From Artemia franciscana (lineage: Eukaryota > Arthropoda > Branchiopoda > Anostraca > Artemiidae), in NCBI RefSeq assembly GCF_032884065.1, contig NC_088873.1, forward strand, positions 33,638,227 through 33,702,226: a DNA stretch of 64,000 nt, in the 5' to 3' direction. Below the pieces are notes generated by a model. It ran no database searches. It saw nothing but the letters and a program-made list of their open reading frames with translations, and had not been told where the DNA came from. Positions 55,380 through 64,000 of the stretch are shown one piece after another (position 1 is the stretch's first letter; the number at the start of each line of letters is the position of its first letter). A program made the translations under genes and the position numbers.

Positions 55380-56060
55380 AATCAAGATGACATCCTTCAG
55401 CCGTAAAACTTGTCTTATTCCAGGGCTGTTCAACATCGATTGGAGGTCAATCTGCCCTCCTCTTTAGCTCATAATTTTCCAATCGCTACGAATCAAAATT
55501 TAAGATAGGTATTTTGTCCAGCATAGGTGAACAGTCCTGTAATTGTATCTGTAGAGGAGGTATAAAACTAATTAAATGCTACTATTTGTGTCCAGATTTT
55601 TAAAAGGCTCTGTGTTGTTAAAAATTAGTGAAAAAAGTTTCTCCAGTATGCAAAAAGCAGGCCAAATTATAAATTCTAAAAAAAAACGAAAAGATTTACG
55701 CTATTATTTTCTTTTTCCCTGAAAAGACTATGTCAATATAAAACGAAATGAAATTTATTAAAAAAACTTTTCCCACAAAATAAATTTTCAAAGAAAAACA
55801 AAAACTTCATTCAACCAAAAATAAGCAAAAATAAAGGCAAATAATCTACCAAGTGTAAAACTACAGCAAGTCAGCATCGATGAATAAATGAAACCCAAAA
55901 CGAACAGAATTACAATAAATAACCGAGTTCAACTCAAAACCAGCAGAAACTAGCATGAGTAGCTCTCAAAACCATTATGCCTTGCCAAGATCAGAACATA
56001 ATTTGCTAACTAACTAAATAAAAATTATATGTTTTCACTTTTAGAACTTTAATAAGTTAA
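55380..56060. repeat. family A fragment and 'aaacgaacagaat' dispersed repeat
   Basis: 55390-55570 has family-A-like blocks ('gtaaaacttgtcttatt', 'tgccctcctctttagc'). 55860-56020 matches 31530-31740 ('aaatgaaacccaaaacgaac', 'caagatcagaacataatttg'). Confidence 0.5.
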
Positions 56061-56075
56061 ATATCTGTCCCACAA

Positions 56076-56264
56076 CTACCGTTTCTTCACGAACGTCGTT
56101 TGTGTTTGATCTGTGAATCTAGCCAATTTCTTCTTAGCAGTGAAAAACATAGAGATACTACCACCAGTAATGAGGAATAAAATAGATACAAGGTCACCTA
56201 GCAGACTAAGACTGGAAGTGCCTACTCCAAGAACAAACCGTTTTGCAAATTCGTTCGTTTCTTT
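56076..56264 (-). CDS. 62-codon open frame with transmembrane helix, possible terminal exon
   Basis: Open on the - strand between a TAA (56267-56265) and TAG (56078-56076), with no upstream ATG. It would therefore need an exon junction near 56262, where an AG is present. It reads AKRFVLGVGTSSLSLL, a hydrophobic helix GDLVSILFLITGGSISMFF, and a basic end AKKKLARFTDQTQTTFVKKR. The shape of a membrane-anchor C-terminus is clear; identity is unknown. A retroviral or F-like Env tail relic is an alternative. Confidence 0.3.
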   Translation of the reverse strand, partial: KETNEFAKRFVLGVGTSSLSLLGDLVSILFLITGGSISMFFTAKKKLARFTDQTQTTFVKKR

Positions 56265-56269
56265 TTACA

Positions 56270-57390
56270 TGTCAGCGTTTAATAAGCAATAGTCTCGTGT
56301 TTTTTTTTTTTTTATTCCTTGTTTTCGTTGTAAGTACTAGCGCAATTTAGTTGGAATTTTATTCTAAGCTACGATTGCTTGTATAAATAAAGCTTGAGAG
56401 TAAAGAGCTAATGTTTGCTAGGAACCAGAGTCTTCGTATAATTCAGAAAACAAAATTAAATTTGATTTGATGCAGTAAATACATACATAAGCAATAACCA
56501 TTCTCTTCGAAATTCAAGGAAAACTAAACAAAAACTATAAAGATATTTAACAATAAAGCTTCTCAATGAGAATCAAATGTAAAACCAAAATTGAAACAGT
56601 GTTAGTATTATTTCTTCATGGAAGCTCAAAAAAGCTGACTAAAGAAATATTTGTATTATGCAATCGCTAGATTACTCAAAATTTTTGAAGCAACTTGGGA
56701 TTTTTTTTTTGTAGATACAAATTCAGTATCCCATGACCTGAGAGCGAAATTATCCTGTTCCTTACAAACCCAAAACTTTTGAGATCTTACTTTTGTTTTG
56801 AATGATTTTTTCTGCTTTTTAGAATGCTCTATATGGGAAACTTCTAAGACCCTCTGCTGCCTAGCAACTGTAAGATCAGTTATATACCTATCAACTCTTC
56901 TATGTTTGTCCTGGTAATGAAATTACCCTATTCTGCTTGTTGTTTTTTACTATTAGTACCGGACGAAGAAAAATTACAATTTCAAAAATTAAAATATATC
57001 TTTAACTTTGGAATGTTTTTTTCTTGGAATTAGTTGTGAGAATTTTAGGGAAATTTTGGCTTAGTGACATGTGACCATAATCATTTTATATATGGTTTTA
57101 TCTTCCATTCTAGATTCCTCCATTCATATGCTCCCTCTTCACCTGAATCTGTTCAAAGTATTCCACTTAACTCCCTCCTATAAAATTCCAGTTTTCTCTC
57201 TATTATATCTCTTTGAATTCTTCTTACCCTATTCGAGGAAGCCCTTGATTTCCCTTGGTCCTTTAGAAGAACAAAAAAAAAGATTTTGGTTATTTACCAT
57301 TCTTCGTTCGTAAAACTTGACTTATTCGTCTTAACCCTTACTTCAAAATAGGCCTAAAGAGTGGAATATAACATTTTTGGTGTGGTTTCT
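56270..57390. other. gene-poor stretch
   Basis: AT-rich with several homopolymers. A + strand frame at 57071-57313 has no splice or family support. Confidence 0.3.
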
Positions 57391-57700
57391 TGTTTGATTT
57401 ATAGTTATTCAAACGAGTTCCTCAAACCACCTTTAGACAATTCCTCTGAAAAGCATTTTGCATATCTTCCTCAGTCTTTCAAAGCATCCACATTTCCATG
57501 ATATACTGCATTTTTATCATTATTGTGACTTTCAGTATCCTAATAGTAGTTTGAGGACTTATCTTCCAAATTTTTTCCCAAAAAAATGTCCATTTCTTGG
57601 CTATTCTACTTTTTACCTGTTTACTGTAGCCATCATCTTTGCGACAATGCTTTGTGAATTAGTGAAGTTGTCCAGATTTTCGTTTAAGATGTATGCTTGA
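57390..57700 (-). pseudogene. RTE-type LINE fragment, uninterrupted relative of 47149-47415
   Basis: Shares 'tagacaattcct' and the following 250 bases in diverged form with the 47-kb copy, together with the upstream flank 'ggttattcaaa' seen at 45192. It represents the site without the 1.9-kb Helentron-containing insertion. Confidence 0.55.
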
Positions 57701-57835
57701 GGCGAAACTTTATTTAAAAGAATTCATTTTACATAGTTGTCATATATGCATTCATCACACATACATGACACATACCGTAGATAAATACATCAATCGATAA
57801 ATCATAGAACTGTCATGCATATATAGCCCATACAT

Positions 57836-57840
<5 letters not shown>

Positions 57841-57921
<81 letters not shown>
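57841..57921. repeat. (TA)n microsatellite, about 40 units
   Basis: Pure TA run of 81 bases. It is embedded in a wider low-complexity tract (57735-58145) of cata, cacac and atgcat words. Confidence 0.95.
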
Positions 57922-57924
<3 letters not shown>

Positions 57925-58649
57925 AATGTAAGTTTGATATGGGTATTATATACGCACCCCCACAATAGCTGCCATACATTTATAATTCGTACAATGCATG
58001 CTAGCATGTATTTATGATGTGTGTATAATACACACACGTACATATTATGCTTCGTGTGTGATACACACAAGTCACACATGCATACACATACATAATACAA
58101 ACATTCATGCATGATTAGTTGTCGTACATGCATAATACATGCATCGAATCTAAAGGGTATTGGGTTGCAACTAATAAAGGAAACTATGGTATGGAGATGC
58201 GTCCTCAATGTTTGACATCAAAGTTGACACTCTTGCTTCGATGACATGGTTTTGAAAAACAGTTAGTGCTGAACACTTGTGAAGTTTGAAAGTATATCTT
58301 GGGTAGTCTCGTCTAAAATTTGAGTGTTTTTCATTCTTTCGACGGAAGTAAACTTTTTAAACATTAATATCAGACTTTTCATTGTGCTCAAATGCTGATG
58401 TAGCCTATTTTTCTCCGTTGACAATGAGACGCTAATATCGAGATTTAGCTAGCCCTAATTTGAGCCACTCAGGTTTCTCACGGAATTTCCTGGTTGGCTG
58501 AAAAACTATGAAAAATTCTGATTGGCTTGGTGCAAGTAAAATCTTAGTGTGAATAGGTTTAATAATAAGTAATTAGTAATTCCATAATTACATAATTACG
58601 TAATTCAATGCAGGTTTAGAAACAATAGGTGAATAAAGTTTAATATTAG

Positions 58650-59620
58650 CTTTAAAAGACAAGAACCTGAGAAAATTTTATCAATTAACAAAAGAGAGAA
58701 AAACCACCAAAAAGTATCAATTGATCTCGGTGAAAATCAATACATCAGATTGAGCATATCAGAGAACCCTACTGTAAGGATTTCAAGCTCTTATATACAA
58801 GTTGAAGGATTTTGCTGTTATTTTCCAAAGGAAAGATCATGGATGCGTGTTTTATGTTTTTGTTATGTTTTTCCCAGGGGTGACTGCATTTAACCAATGC
58901 GCCTAGGATATCGGGAGAGGATTCATTACATCGAAAATCAAATGTTCTAGTGTTTAGAGTGACCAATAGGTAGAAGGATAGCTAGCCCCCCTTCCACGTC
59001 CTCTCTACTCCAAAGTTGTTCAGTATAAATATTGTTAGCCTATAGCCATTTTATCTATCATAGTTGAAAGGTTGAGTAACTAACCCTTTGGGGATAGTAT
59101 GACAACTTCCCCACCCCTACAGTTCCTATAGAAACGGCTTTAAGTTACAAAACTTACCCATTGTTTAATATTTTTAAACTATGATGGTATTGTCTGGAGG
59201 GATTCTTACAGAGAAGTTTTCATTGAGTGGAGGCAATTCATGAATGTTTCTTTAATCGTTGTTTGTTTGAAAAACGATAAGGAATAAACAAAAACAAATT
59301 ACTTTAACTGAAAGTAAGGAACAACATTAAAAATCAAAACGAAAGGAAATCATTCCGTATATGAAGTGGTTGATCTCCTGCTCAATACCTTGCTTTTTAC
59401 GCTAAAGTTTGACTGTTTTTGTCCCAATTCCATAGGAACAACTCCTGAAACTCAAGGGCCGTTTAATTTGAATTAGGAAGACTTTCTAAAAGTGCCAAAA
59501 AACGTTCTTGTGACGAGCACGGTCTTGAGGAAGAGGGCAACGCCTTTATATACGGAAGAATTTTTGTTTGCTTTGAGTTTTGATGTTGCTCCTTTCAGTT
59601 AAAAAAAAAATTATTATGAA
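58650..59620 (+). repeat. family A, long single-orientation copy
   Basis: Runs from 'gaacctgagaaaatttt' through 'catatcagagaaccctactg', 'ttttcccaggggtgactgca', 'tagctagccccccttccacg' and 'ttaagttacaaaacttaccc' to a terminal fold-back (59290-59610: 'aactgaaagtaaggaacaac' and its mirror). It gives the order of blocks of an uninverted element. Confidence 0.75.
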
Positions 59621-60215
59621 AGAGTAATGGCTGTTTAAGAAACAGGCGACATAAATATATAAAATTTTTGATAAAATCTTCGTCGGGTATTCTTTTAAGC
59701 TGTTTTTATGTGACCACCTAAAAAATCTGAGAGACTTTTAAAAGAGTTAAAAAAACTTTTTTTTACCATTAAAGATTTCTTTTCAGTCAACATTGTGGTG
59801 CAATTTATTTTGGTCATGTTTGGCCTTGGGACAGAACGCCGAAGCTCACTCTGCCCTCGTGTTGAATCCTGACAAATCTCAAACAAGTGACCTTCTATGC
59901 TCATTCTCTGCACTATCTTAAAAAAGGCTAGGGAGATCAAGTTACAACTTCCATGGAGTTTCTTTTTTTTTGGGTGGAGGAGGTATTAGGTTTTCCAATT
60001 TAAACTTTGGGGAGAGAACAGCGAAGGATTAATTAGGTTTTGCCTAGAATTTACTAAAATTTTGGTAATCTAAGTCCTTGTGAGATTCGAAAGTATTTTC
60101 AGTGAAGTAGTAATATAAAGTGGAAGAAATTAAGTTTACCTAGGTCATTGTATATAAGTTTATACAGTATAATCAAACTCAGTATTTTTTTAGCTACTAC
60201 ATTATCGGCACTTAC

Positions 60216-60309
60216 AGACAGTTCTTTCTCTTCCCATTTAATCTGCCATCAGCGGTCCAGTGTACATTGCCCTGGAACACGTATTTTGGCAGAAAGGTTC
60301 TCAAAATGC
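60216..60309 (-). CDS. putative small exon, unknown protein
   Basis: 94 bases between a possible acceptor (ttcaaag, AG 60311-60310) and a perfect GTAAGT donor (60215). Open frame reads ILRTFLPKYVFQGNVHWTAD then GRLNGKRKNC. Splice signals are good on one side only; no family recognised. Confidence 0.3.
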
Positions 60310-60639
60310 CTTTGAAACCAACTTGTGACTTCGAAACCAACTTTGAAATCAACTTGTAATTTCTAAAATCATCTAATATTAACATTACACTACTAATAAC
60401 CAATTTCTGTATACTATATGTATTAGAATAAATTAATTTAAAATTAGATTCTTTAAAAGTTATTGTTACAAAGGTGAAGCCAAATTTTGTGTTTAAGAGA
60501 AATCTAACTTGCCTACTCGTGAAAAAAATCTAACGTCGCTTAAATTTCTTCTTATTTCAAGGTTCTCCGGGGCACTTGCATCTCGGTCCGTTTTTGTCTA
60601 ACGGTTGAGATAGGGAATGATTTTACTGTCTAAATTTGT

Positions 60640-61720
60640 ATACCAGGGTTAACAAAAGGGGGTACAGGTAATCTCAAGATCGGTTCGGGAAATTGAGTCG
60701 AAACTTTGGGAGGTTCTGTGGAGTCAAATAAATCTCAAATTTTGACTTGATGAAGGGGGCAGAGGTAAATCTAAAAACACTATGCGTATTTAACCTGTAA
60801 CAATAACTTTATTTGCAATATCTTGAGACCAGCTTTAGAAATATAGCTCCAATTTCAGGTAGTGAAGGGAGGAGGAGGAGGAGACTTCAAATTTTATGCT
60901 GGAGGAGGGGGTGGCTAAATTTATGGTTTCCAAAGCATCTCATGGCCTTTGCACTAGAATCTTCATTGGGAATTACAACTTTGTAGCGAGGTAAATCCAA
61001 AGACACTATTGGGTACGAAGCTATGAACTTATCGTATGAGCAATATTTCTGAAATGGCCTGAGATATCATGTTAAAGCTTTCAGGGAATTTTATATGGAC
61101 CAAGTTAGCCTGAAATTTATACTTATTGAGAAGGAGCAGGGGGAGAAGGGATTTTTTCGATTCACCCAGCTTTTTTGCACTATAACCCTTTCTGAGACTC
61201 GTGATCTATTCATGGTTAACTAGCATTGTACTAAACCAAGACAAACTATGTATTGCTGCCTGATGAAAATATCGTATCTGCTTTATCTTTGGGGATCAAG
61301 CTGAAAATTTTGAAGGAATGTAAGGGAAAGGATTTAAAGATCTGGTGTCGAATCTATTTAAAATTTTAGCTCTATTAGCCCCTATTGGACTAAAATCTAT
61401 TTGCAGTGAAGCTGTTTTTAGAACAAGAGAAACCATGCTAACCGTTTTATTAACGTGCCGCATCTGTAATATCTCCAGAACAGTTTGGGAATTGAGTTAA
61501 ATTTTCAATGGGATTTGTAGGACCAAGTAAACCTTGAATCTTGGACAGAGGTAGATATAAAGAAAATATGTTTTCTTGTTATCAAACTGGTAAATCTGAA
61601 ATATTGGGAACGACAGGTGAGGATTGAGCTGAAACTTTGGAGCATTAGGGGGGGGGAGGAGGCAAGAAGTCTTCAAGTTTTGTGTTTATTCAGATGTAAT
61701 GCAAAAAATGTATGCCTCCT
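60640..61720 (+). repeat. highly diverged tandem repeat, unit about 150-230 bp
   Basis: Related words recur in order: 'gagtcgaaactttggga' (60697), 'agctccaatttcaggta' (60845), 'gttaaagctttcaggga' (61070), 'agctgaaaattttgaag' (61299), 'gagttaaattttcaatg' (61494) and 'gagctgaaactttggag' (61627). Each is followed by a purine-rich g/ga tract and often by 'gaggtaaatc(t/c)aaa'. Old and degenerate. Confidence 0.6.
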
Positions 61721-61729
61721 TTCTACTTA

Positions 61730-63060
61730 AAACATTTGAATAGTTTGCCTAAATTGAACTTTGAATCTGTTTACGTGAAGTAGTTAGATGAATTAAAATA
61801 ACTCTTATGGACAGAAATAAACATTAAAACTCGAGAGTGGCCTCAAAATTATTTCGTAAGACCCTTATTTTTATGTAACCTAGCTACTTCACTTTGAGTG
61901 GTTTTGATTGTTCCCGGCCAAAAAGGCTAAATAATTTGAGATACACAAAAAGACTAAGTCATATTCTTTCTTCTATGCAATAAGCTTTGAAATGACATTC
62001 GCAAGTTTCTTCGCCAGGTAGGTTCTTGCAATGAAAATAGATTCGAAACTAATGTTGGATGCATTAGTCTGTGACCTCCAAAATTGTGTTCGCCTCAGAT
62101 AGGTATACAACTTCCACGGCTAGATAGACTTGAATGAAAGCTGAGTATTTTGAATATTGGTTTCATCTATATGTTACGCCTGAAACTATGTCAACAAGTT
62201 TTTTTTTTCTCTGACTGTCTTGTTTTTCTTACATGACATGCAGCTAAAACGAAGTGAATTAAAAAAAACAACGAAGGGTAATTAAGACACGGCTATATTA
62301 AGAAAAAAAATGTTCGATCGATTTGTGACGCCCAAAATAGGCCCAAATATGGTCTATCCCCCATCAGTTAATAACGTTATGATGAAGGATGCTGGGACAT
62401 ACAAACCTAAGAAAAAAAAAATTATTTTTAAGAAAAGTGGGTGGTATTAATTCGTGAAATGGTTTAAAAATAGATTAGACAACCTTTTTCTCCGATTGGT
62501 CTGAAATTTTCACAGCAACTAGAATATTCAGATTAACCTTAACGAGAACAATGAATTTCGGAAGAAAAACGTGGTTTTATCCACTATTAGCCAGAAAAAT
62601 TGAATTTTTTTTGTGCCAATCTGATTTCAGTTGTCAAGCCTTGTGAACACCTCAATTAAAACTCCAGGACGAAGAGAGCCTCAATTGAGGAAAAAATTGA
62701 GGAAGTAAATCGGGTTGGATTGATTTTTGACGTCCTTTTTTCATTAATACTATATTTTTATTACAGACAAGTATCTTTTTGATAATGACAGAGACCTGTA
62801 ATTTTAAAGAAAAAAATCCATAACAAAGTAGATCATTAAATGACTATTTAAATGAAACGGAGGATTAAAATACGCGTTTATTTAAAGGTAGCCACAAGAT
62901 GAAGGTTAGGATGGCTTACGAACCGTAGGACAAAAATCACGCAGATTTTCATTTGGTATGATAATAAGGCCTCCCCATGTACCCCCATGATTCCGAACAT
63001 GGGGCGCAGGCCCTACCGATTAAACATGGTAATATTTTGGTGGGTTATGGGCATAACGTG
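61730..63060. other. gene-free stretch
   Basis: No coding signal. Contains the 'ctcaattgagg' palindrome within 62680-62705 and a G/C-richer block at 62960-63030 without a recognisable gene. Confidence 0.3.
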
Positions 63061-63090
63061 CATCCTTTGGTCGACCATACTTTAGAGCCG

Positions 63091-63115
63091 TATAAAAGCT
63101 AGATAAATGACGTCA
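63091..63115 (+). promoter_or_regulatory. TATA box plus perfect CRE
   Basis: tataaaa at 63091-63097 and tgacgtca at 63108-63115, about 65-70 bases before the ATG at 63178. A second TATA-like 'tataaaat' at 63170 is too close to serve that ATG. Motif-based only. Confidence 0.4.
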
Positions 63116-63177
63116 CACTCGTGTAAAAGGTGTATAAGGTGTTGTATTTAGACACTATTTTTCAATAAGTATAAAAT

Positions 63178-63437
63178 ATGCCTGCAGGAAGATCGAAAAA
63201 AGATACCCCAAACTAATGGCCTTTGAAGCTTACTTGAAGCATACTCCCTTCAGGTGTATGCTTCAGGTAAAATTTGTACTTGCAAAATTTAAATATTATG
63301 AGGAGGGCATCATGATCATAGAAATGCCTTGGTGTGGCATTGCCCAAAATGAAATGAGACTGATTTATCTAAAATATGCTAGTAAATCCATTATCACAGA
63401 TGTGTTATACAAAGCTACTGTTGATCGAAAACTATGA
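63178..63437 (+). CDS. 12-codon ORF overlapping a 73-codon ORF (TAATG), unknown
   Basis: ATG 63178 opens MPAGRSKKDTPN and stops at TAA 63214-63216, whose last base is the A of ATG 63216. From there 73 codons read MAFEAYLKHTPFRCML, then FKYYEEGIMIIEMPWCGIAQ and IYLKYASKSIITDVLYKATV to TGA 63437. The second frame extends upstream without stop through the A6 run at 63197-63202, so a one-base slip or assembly indel could fuse both. An alternative donor (cag/gtaaaa) lies at about 63267. Family unknown. Confidence 0.35.
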
Positions 63438-63599
63438 CTGAAATGTCAAATTTTGTCTAACATTTAAATTACAATCCAATATTTTGATTCTTAAGCAGAA
63501 AATCTGAAAATTTTTCAAATATTCTTAATGTTAACCAACGATAAAACTATGTTGATTAAAAGCGAACGAATTTAAACTAAAAGATGGGTTTTTTTTTAA

Positions 63600-64000
63600 A
63601 GAGCAGTTTATCAAAGAAAAGTAGAGAGCCATATTAAATTACAAGACGAGTAAACGCAAGCAGACGAGACGAGCAAAAATAAAGGACTGTAATAATTCAA
63701 ACTTGAAACTGGTGACTATTACCATCAATGAATAAATGAAACTTAATTTTAACATAAATTAAAATTAATAATGACATCTAACGTCAAGATAACAGTTACT
63801 GCTATAGATGAATTAACACATCCTAAAACTAGCGGAAATCAAAATGAATAATCAAGTCAAACTTGAAACGACCAGAAATTTAAAAGAGTCTTGCTTCCGC
63901 CCTAAATCTTTTAAAGGCCATTTACGCTTTATTGAAAACCAAATATAATAACATGTTGAACAGTTGTAACACAGAAAAATCAAGAATTTCTGGAATTTTC
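63600..64000. repeat. dispersed repeat ('aatgaataaatgaaac')
   Basis: 63720-63900 has weak copies of the blocks at 55870 and 31540 ('tcaatgaataaatgaaact', 'gtcaaacttgaaacgaccag'). Nothing else seen to the window end. Confidence 0.4.

Overview
The window is nuclear DNA from an animal, AT-rich and without operons. Coding information comes in short pieces bounded by GT/AG splice signals and separated by kilobases of intron or intergenic repeat. The dominant interspersed repeat is a fold-back family with arms reading like 'gaaagtaaggagcgacatta' and 'cgtatatgaa'. From memory I associate it with brine shrimp (Artemia), and the retroelement mix fits a crustacean. The species is an inference; the repeat load and gene style are seen directly. 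A 100-N assembly gap lies at 44055-44154.

Genes. On the + strand there is the first coding exon of RNA polymerase II subunit RPB1 (565-700), a possible adenylate-kinase-like exon (1033-1182) and an exon of a MITD1-type C-terminal (MIT_C) domain (22828-22973). On the - strand there is a terminal exon carrying a WHEP domain of an aminoacyl-tRNA synthetase, most likely cytosolic MetRS (32769-32939), a well-formed but unrecognised exon upstream of it (36689-36907), a two-exon 3' gene end (7387-7515 and 5399-5584), and an unrecognised exon at 44229-44392. Weaker candidates are a 120-codon Lys/Glu-rich ORF behind two perfect CRE sites (53238), a 51-codon transmembrane smORF (54960), a 73-codon ORF behind a TATA/CRE promoter (63216) and a few lone exons.

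Mobile elements fill most of the rest. From left to right: an env-like retroviral relic (about 2.6-3.5 kb); a Penelope-like element (PLE) with its GIY-YIG part upstream of the RT (Naiad-like order), inserted in a dispersed repeat and itself split by a Helentron-like non-autonomous element (8.96-12.39 kb); a satellite with a three-monomer higher-order unit (15.06-16.9 kb); a repeat rich in PAR-bZIP and POU sites (17.3-17.95 kb); a tRNA-type SINE and a hAT MITE with a perfect 8-bp target duplication (20-21.1 kb); a near-identical 608-bp duplication (21975 and 25323) whose second copy adjoins a template-switch scar; a decayed Helitron Rep/helicase gene (29.36-30.54 kb); a mosaic of four retroelement fragments (33.2-36.3 kb); an RTE-type LINE (41.0-43.8 kb); a second Helentron-like element flanked by 28-bp direct repeats (45.2-47.2 kb); and a 4-kb giant inverted repeat (47.5-51.5 kb).

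The pieces do not form one pathway. The window is ordinary intron and intergenic space of several housekeeping genes, heavily colonised by several transposon classes. Its main interest is in the nested and mosaic transposon structures and in a few compact promoter-like site clusters.
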